From Alphaproteobacteria bacterium TMED93 (GTDB taxonomy: Bacteria; Pseudomonadota; Alphaproteobacteria; TMED109): a stretch of DNA of 9,887 bases. Positions 1 to 5,551 of the stretch are shown here, piece after piece (position 1 is the first letter of the stretch; the number at the start of each line of letters is the position of its first letter). The DNA lies in contig NHEU02000054.1 of NCBI GenBank assembly GCA_002171495.2, positions 11,156 to 21,042 of the forward strand. The letters are read 5' to 3'. The notes under the pieces were generated by a model that did no database searches, was not told where the DNA came from, and saw nothing but the letters and a program-made list of their open reading frames with translations. The translations under genes and the position numbers were made by a program.

Positions 1-645
1 ATAATAATGTATTTAGCTGCACTAGGAGTAGGAAAAATAACAGTAATAGATAATGATAAAGTTGAACTTTCTAATCTTCAAAGACAGGTTATCCATAATA
101 CGGAGAATATTGGAGTTCCTAAATCAGATAGTGCTGCTATGTTTGTAAAAAAACTTAACCCAGATACTGTTATAACTAGTTTAAATTATAGAATTAATAA
201 AAAAAATGCTGATAGCCTTATTTCTAAACATGATATTATAGCTGATGGAAGTGATAATTTTGAAACCAGATATTTAGTAGCAGACTCATCTTTTAAAAAT
301 AATAAAACTCTCGTAGCAGCTGCAATTACAAAATATGAAGGACAAATATCAACATGGAAAAGAGAAAATAATAATTATCCTTGTTTTAGATGTCTATTTC
401 CTAATAAACCAAAAAACTCTCAAGTAACTAATTGTTCAAGCAACGGAGTTATAGGAAGTTTAGGTGGTTTTATGGGTTCATTGCAAGCCACTGAGGTTAT
501 AAAAGAAATTTTAGAAATAGGAGAATCCTTAGCAGGCTATATAAATTTATATGATATATTAAATAATAATTTCAGAAAAATTAAAGTCACTATAGATCCT
601 TTGTGTGCTTTTTGTAGCAAATATAGAAATAATGAAAATCAGTAA
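1..645 (+). CDS. moeB: MoeB/ThiF-family E1-like adenylyltransferase, 5'-truncated by the window edge
   Basis: Enzymes of this family adenylate the C-terminal glycine of a ubiquitin-like sulfur carrier (MoaD for molybdopterin, ThiS for thiamin). The frame is open from base 1, and the ATG at position 7 is internal: it lies where the family has the residues just after the N-terminal Gly-rich nucleotide loop, which is outside the window. Visible family marks are ALGVGKITVIDNDKVE followed by NLQRQV (ATP-binding strand and Arg finger region), DGSDNFETR (catalytic Asp segment), and two zinc-type CxxC pairs, CFRC and CAFC, the second close to the C-terminus. A Cys in TNCSSNGV precedes the conserved helix GSLQATEVIK. 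About 214 residues are present against roughly 250 for full-length MoeB. The sequence alone does not separate MoeB from ThiF. It overlaps the following DsrE-like gene by 14 bp, suggesting co-translation. Confidence 0.88.
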   Translation: MIMYLAALGVGKITVIDNDKVELSNLQRQVIHNTENIGVPKSDSAAMFVKKLNPDTVITSLNYRINKKNADSLISKHDIIADGSDNFETRYLVADSSFKNNKTLVAAAITKYEGQISTWKRENNNYPCFRCLFPNKPKNSQVTNCSSNGVIGSLGGFMGSLQATEVIKEILEIGESLAGYINLYDILNNNFRKIKVTIDPLCAFCSKYRNNENQ

Positions 646-1027
646 AAATTCAAAAGTATTAATTATTCTTTTTACATCAGACTTTTATAAATATTATTAT
701 GGATTAAACTTAGCTTCCACTTATAAAGCTACTAATAAAAATGTAACTCTATTCTATGCTGGATATTCTATTAACTTTTTATCAAAAAACTGGAATGACT
801 ATGATAAAAAAAATATAAATAAAAAATTAAAAAAAAAACAAATGCCAGACTATTTAGAAATACTAAAATTATGTTCTGAATTAGAAGTCAATTTTGTATT
901 TTGTAAAACTGCTTTGGAGTTTGTAAGTTTAAATGAAGATGATATTATAGATAGTGTTAATATAACTTCAGCTCCTCTATATCAAATCATTAATGAATAC
1001 AAAAACGAACAAACTATTTTTATATAA
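632..1027 (+). CDS. DsrE/DsrF-like small protein (possible sulfur-relay protein)
   Basis: This 131-residue protein resembles the DsrE/TusD-type fold. It has an N-terminal beta strand (KVLIILFTSDFY), a helix, a second strand (NVTLFYAGYS), a helix led by YLEILKLCSELEV, then the strand-Cys segment NFVFCKTALE and an acidic EDDIID. Cys91 in FVFCKTA lies where DsrE-type proteins carry their conserved, sometimes persulfide-carrying, cysteine. The ATG at 632 is chosen because upstream in-frame codons have only non-ATG starts and lie deeper inside the preceding gene; no strong Shine-Dalgarno is visible. It overlaps the MoeB/ThiF-like gene by 14 bp. A sulfurtransferase role beside an E1-like sulfur-carrier activator is plausible but inferred. 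A lysine-rich stretch near residues 59-69 is encoded by A-rich homopolymers. The family call rests on pattern resemblance only. Confidence 0.65.
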   Translation: MKISKNSKVLIILFTSDFYKYYYGLNLASTYKATNKNVTLFYAGYSINFLSKNWNDYDKKNINKKLKKKQMPDYLEILKLCSELEVNFVFCKTALEFVSLNEDDIIDSVNITSAPLYQIINEYKNEQTIFI

Positions 1028-1994
1028 TTCTATTAGGTGGGTTGTGTCCATCAATAAAAGTTTTAATATTTATAATTACTTTTTCTCCCATTTCAATCCT
1101 ACCTTCCACTGTAGCTGACCCCATGTGTGGAATTAAGATGGTATTAGGAGCATCCAATAAGTCTGAGTTTCTATTTTCTACTCTTCTAAAAACATCTAAT
1201 CCCGCTCCAGCTATCTTATTAGTTTTTAACAAATGTAATAAAGCATTCTCATCTATTATTTCACTTCTAGAGGTATTTATAATATAAGAATCTTGCATCA
1301 TCAATTGTAACCTTTTTTTTGACATCAGACCTTTTGTTTCTTTTGTTAATGGACAGTTTATGGAAATAATATCCATTCTTCTTATCATTTCATCTAAGTT
1401 CTTCCAGTATGTTGCTTCATAAACTTCTTCTATATTAGATGTAAGTTGTTTTCTATTATGATAATGAATAGAAATTCCGAAAGATTTAGCTCTTTTAGCA
1501 ACTGCTTGTCCAATTCTTCCCATTCCTATAATACCAAGTCTTATGCCATTAATTCTTTTCCCTAACATCTTAGTCGGACTCCACCCATTCCAATTGCCTT
1601 CAGAGACTACTTTTGAACCCTCATATAACCTTCTTGGTAAAGCTAATAATAAAGACATTATTAAGTCTGCTGTATCATCAGCTAAAAGACCTGGAGTATT
1701 AGTAACTATAATATTTTTATTTTTTGCAGCTTCTAGATCTATGTGGTCAGTACCTGCACCAAAATTTGCAATGAGGTTCAAACTGTCACTAGCTTCATTA
1801 ATTACTTTTTTTGAAATTTTATCAGCTATTGAAGGAACTACTATTTGGTATGCTTTAAAAACTTTTATAAGCTCATTTTCTGATAGTAATTCATCTGTTC
1901 CATTTAAGGTTGTATCAAATAGCTCCATCATTCTAGTTTCTATTTTTTTGGGAAGCTTTCTAGTAATAAATACTTTTGGTTTTTGTCCTAACAT
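1020..1994 (-). CDS. D-isomer-specific 2-hydroxyacid dehydrogenase (glyoxylate/hydroxypyruvate reductase-like)
   Basis: This NAD(P)-dependent dehydrogenase would interconvert a 2-oxoacid and a D-2-hydroxyacid. The 324-residue length is normal for the family. The N-terminal substrate domain carries FGAGTDHIDL (78-87) and NTPGLLADDTAD (99-110), both typical of the glyoxylate reductase branch. The Rossmann motif GMGRIG is at 157-162. The active-site Arg is R243 in NTSRSEIIDE and the His is H290 in PHMGSAT. Two signature positions are unusual. The Gly after the Arg is Ser. The catalytic Glu five residues after D267 (DVFxxE) is Val272, with a Glu at 273. The actual substrate is unknown and activity may be altered. 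The ATG at 1994 lacks a clear ribosome-binding site. The gene converges on the DsrE-like gene with an 8-bp overlap and diverges from the SH3-like gene across 45 bp. Confidence 0.9.
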   Translation of the reverse strand: MLGQKPKVFITRKLPKKIETRMMELFDTTLNGTDELLSENELIKVFKAYQIVVPSIADKISKKVINEASDSLNLIANFGAGTDHIDLEAAKNKNIIVTNTPGLLADDTADLIMSLLLALPRRLYEGSKVVSEGNWNGWSPTKMLGKRINGIRLGIIGMGRIGQAVAKRAKSFGISIHYHNRKQLTSNIEEVYEATYWKNLDEMIRRMDIISINCPLTKETKGLMSKKRLQLMMQDSYIINTSRSEIIDENALLHLLKTNKIAGAGLDVFRRVENRNSDLLDAPNTILIPHMGSATVEGRIEMGEKVIINIKTFIDGHNPPNRII

Positions 1995-2010
1995 AGTTTC
2001 TACTTGAAAT

Positions 2011-2037
2011 ATTATAATAATTAATTTATTTGTTCAA
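2011..2037. promoter_or_regulatory. Candidate divergent promoter with palindromic -10 core
   Basis: The 45-bp gap between the divergent dehydrogenase and SH3-like genes contains ATTATAAT (2011-2018), which is its own reverse complement and so gives a TATAAT hexamer on each strand (- strand 2016-2011, + strand 2013-2018). On the - strand TTGAAC (2037-2032) lies 15 bp upstream of its TATAAT, a short but possible spacer. I see no good -35 for the + strand. The leaders would be short on both sides. In such AT-rich DNA, TATAAT can arise by chance. Confidence 0.4.
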
Positions 2038-2039
2038 TT

Positions 2040-2492
2040 ATGTATTATAAAAACTTAATTGTACTAATTATATTAAACTTTTATTTAACCTCTTCTTCTT
2101 TCTCTCAAGACTTTATTAGTATTAAATCCAAATCGAATCTTAGAGCAGGCCCCGGAAAACAATACCCTATTAATTGGACCTTAAAGCTTCGTAATATGCC
2201 AGTAAGGGTTTTAGAAAAAAACTCTATTTATACCAAAGTAGAGCTCTATGATGGTACTCAAGGTTGGGTATGGAATGCTACAGTATCTAAAAATAAATTT
2301 TTTATAATAATAAAAGATAGCTTTATTGTTGATAAAGATTTAAACAAACTTGCATTAGTAAAAAAAAATGTCTTATTTGATCAAGTAAGGTGTGGAGAAA
2401 GAATTTCTAGCAAATTATATTGCAAGGTTAATAAGAATGGAATCAAAGGATACCTTCTCAAAAATAGTGTATGGGGTATAAGCCAGCCTTAG
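2040..2492 (+). CDS. Secreted SH3-like domain protein
   Basis: This 150-residue protein begins with a short positive start and a hydrophobic segment (about residues 4-22, ending near SSSFS), consistent with a Sec signal peptide, so export to the periplasm is likely. Residues about 27-88 form a bacterial SH3-like unit with the hallmark NLRAGPGKQYP and the closing GTQGWVW. A second, weaker SH3-like unit follows (about 92-150) with KGYLLKNSVWG. Two cysteines in the second unit (RCGE and LYCKV) could form a disulfide. Bacterial SH3 domains commonly bind peptidoglycan or protein ligands; the ligand here is unknown. The ATG at 2040 has no evident Shine-Dalgarno. The stop codon overlaps that of the DUF3501 gene on the other strand, leaving no room for a terminator between them. 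Confidence 0.85.
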   Translation: MYYKNLIVLIILNFYLTSSSFSQDFISIKSKSNLRAGPGKQYPINWTLKLRNMPVRVLEKNSIYTKVELYDGTQGWVWNATVSKNKFFIIIKDSFIVDKDLNKLALVKKNVLFDQVRCGERISSKLYCKVNKNGIKGYLLKNSVWGISQP

Positions 2493-3076
2493 TTAAAGTC
2501 TAGACTAAGTTCATGCTGAGTTTCTGCTTTTAAATAAGTAGAATGTCCATAAGCCTCATGATTTATTGAAAGTTCAATTTTTGAGTTAGTGTCTTTGAAC
2601 TTTTCAATTTCTTCATTATTAAAATTAAAATGTACAAACTGTACTGATGACGCCTTACCGTCAGAAGTGGTTCTATCAACGTCAAGCTCAGCTTTTCCTT
2701 CTACAGATAGATTACCAATTTTAAAACTAAAAGTTTGCTCAAAGCCTCCCATTTTTGATAAAACTTCTGCTCTTTTTATGGGACTATCTATTTCTACCAT
2801 GACTGTAGCAATTAATTCCTTTCCATTAGGTATTAATGATTTATAAGCTAAAATTTCTTCTTCAATCTGCTCATTTCCTCCATTTTCAATAAAAACCATT
2901 TCATTAATCTGGTGAACTATAGTATCTCTATTTTCAAAGTATAATGTGACGTATGGTCCTACATCAACTCTTCTTTTTCTTTTCCTAGATACAATCTGTT
3001 TTCTAAGTTGTGGCCTTTTGTTAAGGTATTCTTTTCTTTCATAAATATCTTCTGGTTTAATTTGATTTTGTTCCAT
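2489..3076 (-). CDS. DUF3501 family protein
   Basis: The 195-residue sequence matches what I recall of the uncharacterised DUF3501 family. It has a basic N-terminal segment (RKQIVSRKRKRRVDVGPYV), then TLYFENRDT, INEMVFIENGG, YKSLIPNGKEL and DRTTSDGKASSVQFVHF, and closes with INHEAYGHS. It has no signal peptide, membrane segment or cysteine, so it is probably a soluble cytoplasmic protein. The biochemical role is unknown. A good Shine-Dalgarno (AAAAGGA at 3083-3089, 6 nt from the ATG) supports the start. It is the last gene of the rubrerythrin / Fe-S oxidoreductase set, and that association is the best clue to function: a partner in an iron- or peroxide-related redox system. This is inference from context. 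Confidence 0.88.
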   Translation of the reverse strand: MEQNQIKPEDIYERKEYLNKRPQLRKQIVSRKRKRRVDVGPYVTLYFENRDTIVHQINEMVFIENGGNEQIEEEILAYKSLIPNGKELIATVMVEIDSPIKRAEVLSKMGGFEQTFSFKIGNLSVEGKAELDVDRTTSDGKASSVQFVHFNFNNEEIEKFKDTNSKIELSINHEAYGHSTYLKAETQHELSLDFN

Positions 3077-3082
3077 TTTAAA

Positions 3083-3089
3083 TCCTTTT
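3083..3089 (-). promoter_or_regulatory. Ribosome-binding site of the DUF3501 gene
   Basis: AAAAGGA on the - strand lies 6 nt before the ATG at 3076. It supports independent initiation of the DUF3501 gene despite the 95-bp gap from the previous stop. Confidence 0.7.
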
Positions 3090-3095
3090 AGTTTT

Positions 3096-3179
3096 TTAAA
3101 AAATTATTGTTTTCAAAATATTTAGTAAAGTCTCTGGCGTTGACTCACCATAAGTATCTCCTACAGCATTATCATTCAT
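3096..3179 (-). CDS. Possible small ORF (27 codons) between the Fe-S oxidoreductase and DUF3501
   Basis: An ATG at 3179 overlaps the end of the oxidoreductase gene in an ATGAATGA arrangement and opens a 27-codon frame ending with TAA at 3096. The product starts MNDNAVGDTYGESTPETLL and ends in a hydrophobic NILKTIIF. Its first two thirds are less AT-rich and more protein-like than an untranslated spacer in this genome would be expected to be. No strong Shine-Dalgarno precedes it, so translation would depend on coupling to the upstream stop. I recognise no family. It could instead be chance, a decayed gene fragment or leader RNA for DUF3501. Confidence 0.35.
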   Translation of the reverse strand: MNDNAVGDTYGESTPETLLNILKTIIF

Positions 3180-4512
3180 GCCTATCTTCTGTATAAGCAC
3201 TGGCAATCAATTCAATAGGGTGATATATTTTGTCTTCATGTTTTGCAAGCTTCTTTTCATCATTTATATCTTTGAAGTGTAAGGCAGCAAGAGGACATGT
3301 TGAAGCCACTATATTTCCCTCTTTTTTAAAAACTTGCCTAGCTGCAGGAAGGCCAACTTTCTTTGCTGTTTTATTCCACTTAGCTTTGATCCCCCATGTA
3401 CCTCCATGACCTGAACATTTTTCTATATTAACATTTTTTTCTTTTGTAATTAAATTAAGTAAAGTATATGACTTAGAGCCAATATTTTGGGCTCTGCTGT
3501 GACAAGCAGTATGAAGTGTAATTTCTTTATTTAATGATTTAAAGTTTAAGTTTAATTTACCATTATTATGTAAATCAAATAAAAACTCATCTATATCCAT
3601 AGTATTCTTAGAAAGTTTTATCACTTCTTCATTTTCTGGACAAAGCAAGGGCCAATGAGACTTTAGCATAAGAGCACATGATGCAATAGGAGCAACTACT
3701 TTGTAACCCTCTTCAATTTTTTTCAATAATTTTTGCGCAGTTTTTTCAGCAGCACTTTTTACTTCCTCTACTTTTCCTTGCTCTAATTGGGGCATCTTAC
3801 AACATTCTGTATAACCTTCTTCATAATAAATATTATTTTTATCTAATACTTTTATAAGTGCCTTCCCTATTTCAGAATCATTATATCCTACATAACAAGT
3901 ACTAAAAATTATGATTTTATTACCTTTTACTCTATTATGCTTAATCAGTAGCGATTTTTTCTTTATTACATTAAAAAAGTTTTTTGAATTATATTTAGGT
4001 AATCTAATATTTATTTCAATACTAGCAATTTTCTTTAAAATAAACCTAAATAAGTTATTGTTTCTATCCGTTATCCAGTTTAAAATTTTTGAAAAACTTA
4101 AGCCTATTTTTCCATTTAGATCAGTTTTGGAAAGTTGGCTTTCTATTATACCTACTTTATTTTTATTCTGCGCTTTGTATCTAATAAATAATGATGGTAT
4201 ATCTATCGCAAATTCATGAGGAGGAACATATGGACAGCTTACCATAAAGCACATATCACATAGTGTACAAGCATCTACAACTTTTTCAAAATTTTTAGAA
4301 TTTACTGAATCTAATTCCATAGTTTCAGCTTCATCAATTAAATCAAATAATTTTGGAAAACTATCACATAAATTAAAGCATCTTCTACAACTATGGCAAA
4401 CGTCAAATTGTCTTCTTAACTCATTATCTAATTCCTTTTCATCCCAAAAGGTTTTAGATTCTAAATTTAAAGGTTTTCTCTCTGGAGCTCTTAGTCCACC
4501 TTCGTGTATCAT
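3172..4512 (-). CDS. Fe-S oxidoreductase with two 4-Cys ferredoxin motifs and two CCG modules (GlpC/HdrB-like)
   Basis: This 446-residue predicted electron-transfer protein has two N-terminal ferredoxin-like clusters: C39, C42, C45 and C49, then C82, C85, C88 and C93 followed by Pro. Two [4Fe-4S] centres are expected. The C-terminal half carries two CCG-type modules as in GlpC, glycolate oxidase Fe-S subunits and heterodisulfide reductase B. Module one has C206, C237-C238 (CCKMP) and C279. Module two has C337 (ACHSRAQN), C366 (KCSGHGGTWG) and C406 (STCPLAA), with Ser instead of the second Cys of the pair. No membrane segment is evident, so it is likely soluble. It sits 65 bp after rubrerythrin and before DUF3501. 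A role passing electrons to or from rubrerythrin is inferred from this linkage. The start is supported by AGGA (4519-4522), 6 nt from the ATG. Confidence 0.9.
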   Translation of the reverse strand: MIHEGGLRAPERKPLNLESKTFWDEKELDNELRRQFDVCHSCRRCFNLCDSFPKLFDLIDEAETMELDSVNSKNFEKVVDACTLCDMCFMVSCPYVPPHEFAIDIPSLFIRYKAQNKNKVGIIESQLSKTDLNGKIGLSFSKILNWITDRNNNLFRFILKKIASIEINIRLPKYNSKNFFNVIKKKSLLIKHNRVKGNKIIIFSTCYVGYNDSEIGKALIKVLDKNNIYYEEGYTECCKMPQLEQGKVEEVKSAAEKTAQKLLKKIEEGYKVVAPIASCALMLKSHWPLLCPENEEVIKLSKNTMDIDEFLFDLHNNGKLNLNFKSLNKEITLHTACHSRAQNIGSKSYTLLNLITKEKNVNIEKCSGHGGTWGIKAKWNKTAKKVGLPAARQVFKKEGNIVASTCPLAALHFKDINDEKKLAKHEDKIYHPIELIASAYTEDRHE

Positions 4513-4538
4513 TTTGTTTCCTAAAAAAATATATTAAA

Positions 4539-4566
4539 GTACGCTACAAGCAAGCCTGCAGCGCAC
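4539..4566 (-). terminator. Intercistronic hairpin with U-rich tail (partial terminator or mRNA-stabilising element)
   Basis: Read on the - strand, GTGCGCTGCAG (4566-4556) pairs along its full 11-bp length with TTGTAGCGTAC (4549-4539) around a 6-nt loop, using three G-U pairs. On the + strand those three positions would be A-C mismatches, so the structure favours RNA made in the gene direction. A U-rich run follows (4538 to about 4524), as in intrinsic terminators. It lies just after the rubrerythrin stop and before the oxidoreductase ribosome-binding site. It may reduce read-through or protect the rubrerythrin 3' end. Function is inferred from structure. Confidence 0.7.
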
Positions 4567-4577
4567 TATGTAAACTT

Positions 4578-4997
4578 TTATTCCACTAAAGTGTCTAATG
4601 CTTTTTGGAATCTACCTGCGTGACTTCTTTCTGCCTTTGCTAAGGTCTCAAACCAGTCAGCAATCTCATCAAAACCTTCTTCTCTAGCAGTTCTTGCCAT
4701 TCCTGGATACATATCAGTGTATTCATGAGTTTCTCCTGCAATTGCTGCCTTTAAATTTTCTGCTGTACTTCCTATGGGCTCGCCTGTGGCGGGGGCACCA
4801 ACTTCAGCTAAAAATTCTAAATGACCGAAGGCATGACCTGTTTCTCCTTCAGCTGTTGATCTAAAAACTGTTGCTGCATCGTTAAAACCTTCAACATCAG
4901 CTTTTGATGCGAAATATAAATAACGTCTATTAGCCTGAGATTCACCAGCAAACGCCGCTTTTAAATTCTCTATTGTTTTACTTTCTGACAATGACAT
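4578..4997 (-). CDS. rbr: Rubrerythrin family protein, diiron domain only
   Basis: Rubrerythrins are non-haem diiron proteins that reduce hydrogen peroxide in the cytoplasm. This 139-residue protein contains the four-helix ferritin-like domain with all expected diiron ligands: E19, E52 with H55 (ExxH), E89, E92, and E123 with H126 (ExxH). It ends after the fourth helix and has no C-terminal rubredoxin domain (no Cys residues at all), so electrons must come from a separate protein. Residues 10-19 ([10 protein letters not shown]) and 80-89 ([10 protein letters not shown]) are nearly identical, reflecting the two-fold symmetry of the bundle. The start has an excellent Shine-Dalgarno. The gene is clearly less AT-rich than its neighbours (sampled 60-base blocks reach 42-53% G+C against about 25% in the next gene). 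An ICE-like operator lies about 80 bp upstream, suggesting Irr control. Confidence 0.93.
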   Translation of the reverse strand: MSLSESKTIENLKAAFAGESQANRRYLYFASKADVEGFNDAATVFRSTAEGETGHAFGHLEFLAEVGAPATGEPIGSTAENLKAAIAGETHEYTDMYPGMARTAREEGFDEIADWFETLAKAERSHAGRFQKALDTLVE

Positions 4998-5002
4998 ATT
5001 TT

Positions 5003-5009
5003 CTCCTTT
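5003..5009 (-). promoter_or_regulatory. Strong ribosome-binding site of rubrerythrin
   Basis: AAAGGAG on the - strand lies 5 nt before the ATG at 4997. It is among the best Shine-Dalgarno matches in the window and suggests high expression. Confidence 0.8.
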
Positions 5010-5068
5010 GTGAGTGTTAAAATATTAAGTTAGTACCTTCTAATACGTAAACATATTTAATTTAGATT

Positions 5069-5085
5069 ATTAGAATCATTCTAAA
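5069..5085. promoter_or_regulatory. Iron control element (ICE), predicted Irr operator upstream of rubrerythrin
   Basis: The + strand reads ATTAGAATCATTCTAAA. The Irr-binding ICE consensus, as I recall it, is TTTAGAA-N3-TTCTAAA; this site matches 13 of the 14 specified positions and contains a perfect 6-bp inverted repeat (TTAGAA / TTCTAA). It lies in the 143-bp gap between irr and rubrerythrin, centred about 80 bp before the rubrerythrin ATG. An extra half-site, TTTAGA, occurs at 5061-5066. In Alphaproteobacteria Irr is known to repress some iron-using or iron-storing genes and activate others under low iron. The sign of regulation depends on the transcription start, which I cannot place confidently. 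Confidence 0.75.
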
Positions 5086-5112
5086 CTAGAAAAAAAATAA
5101 CATTTTATCAAA

Positions 5113-5127
5113 CTATATTCAATATAG
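5113..5127. repeat. Short perfect inverted repeat in the irr-rubrerythrin gap
   Basis: CTATATTCAATATAG is a 7-bp perfect inverted repeat around one central base. Its centre is 43 bp from the centre of the ICE, about four helical turns. It could be a second operator or a weak 3' structure after irr. The stem is AT-rich, the loop is almost absent, and the T-run lies before rather than after the stem on the irr strand, so it is a poor terminator. Confidence 0.4.
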
Positions 5128-5140
5128 AAAAAAATTATAA

Positions 5141-5542
5141 TTAATTTTTGTTTTTAAGGTTAATGATTATATTAATCGATCCCTTAACTTTTCCATTAGG
5201 AATTTTAGGAGATTTAGAGAATGATATTTCATTTTTATTAATATCAATAAGTTCGTCTTTTTCAGGGTCATAAAAGTGATAGTGGTCTTGTAAATTAGTA
5301 TCAAACCACATCTTATCATTATTTACATAAAACTTTTTTAATATGCCTTTATCAGCTAACTCATTTAAATTGTTGTAAATGGTTGCTAACGATATATTGA
5401 TTTTTTTATTTTTTAAATATTTTATTAGTTTAGCTGCAGTAATGTGAACTTTATGTTTTTCTATTATATAATCAACAATTGCAACTCTCTGAATAGTTGG
5501 TCTTAGTTTGCTTTTTTTTAAAATTTCTTTTGCATCATTCAT
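5141..5542 (-). CDS. irr: Irr-type iron response regulator, Fur family
   Basis: Irr is an alphaproteobacterial Fur-family transcription factor that senses haem/iron status and binds ICE sites. The 133-residue protein has the Fur winged-helix domain (RPTIQRVAIVDYI, then the recognition region ISLATIYNNLNELADKGIL at about 50-68) and a shortened dimerisation domain. The segment DHYHFYDPEKDELIDI (about 86-101) corresponds to the His-rich HHHFY region typical of Irr. There are no cysteines, so the CxxC zinc pairs of Fur/PerR and the Cys-Pro haem regulatory motif of some rhizobial Irr proteins are both absent. The ATG lies 9 bp after the stop of the nitronate-monooxygenase-like gene with no visible Shine-Dalgarno, suggesting translational coupling. 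A strong ICE lies just beyond its 3' end, in front of rubrerythrin. Confidence 0.85.
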   Translation of the reverse strand: MNDAKEILKKSKLRPTIQRVAIVDYIIEKHKVHITAAKLIKYLKNKKINISLATIYNNLNELADKGILKKFYVNNDKMWFDTNLQDHYHFYDPEKDELIDINKNEISFSKSPKIPNGKVKGSINIIINLKNKN

Positions 5543-5551
5543 ATAAATAAA

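Noticed and set aside
7..9. ATG at position 7 as the start of the MoeB/ThiF-like gene
   Set aside because: Family comparison places it after the N-terminal nucleotide loop, and the frame stays open to the window edge, so the gene is truncated rather than short.
1543..2007. 154-codon open frame on the + strand
   Set aside because: Antisense to the 2-hydroxyacid dehydrogenase, which has clear family motifs; no family resemblance or ribosome-binding site in the + frame.
3092..3103. TTTTTTAAAAAA palindrome before the DUF3501 gene
   Set aside because: Pure A/T palindromes are common by chance in this composition and have no terminator- or operator-like features.
3911..4219. Hydrophobic 102-codon frame on the + strand that resembles a membrane protein
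   Set aside because: It lies antisense and entirely within the Fe-S oxidoreductase gene; its hydrophobicity is the complement of Lys/Asn-rich codons on the coding strand.
5113..5140. Intrinsic terminator after irr
   Set aside because: The only palindrome has an AT-only core with almost no loop, and the T-run precedes rather than follows it on the irr strand.
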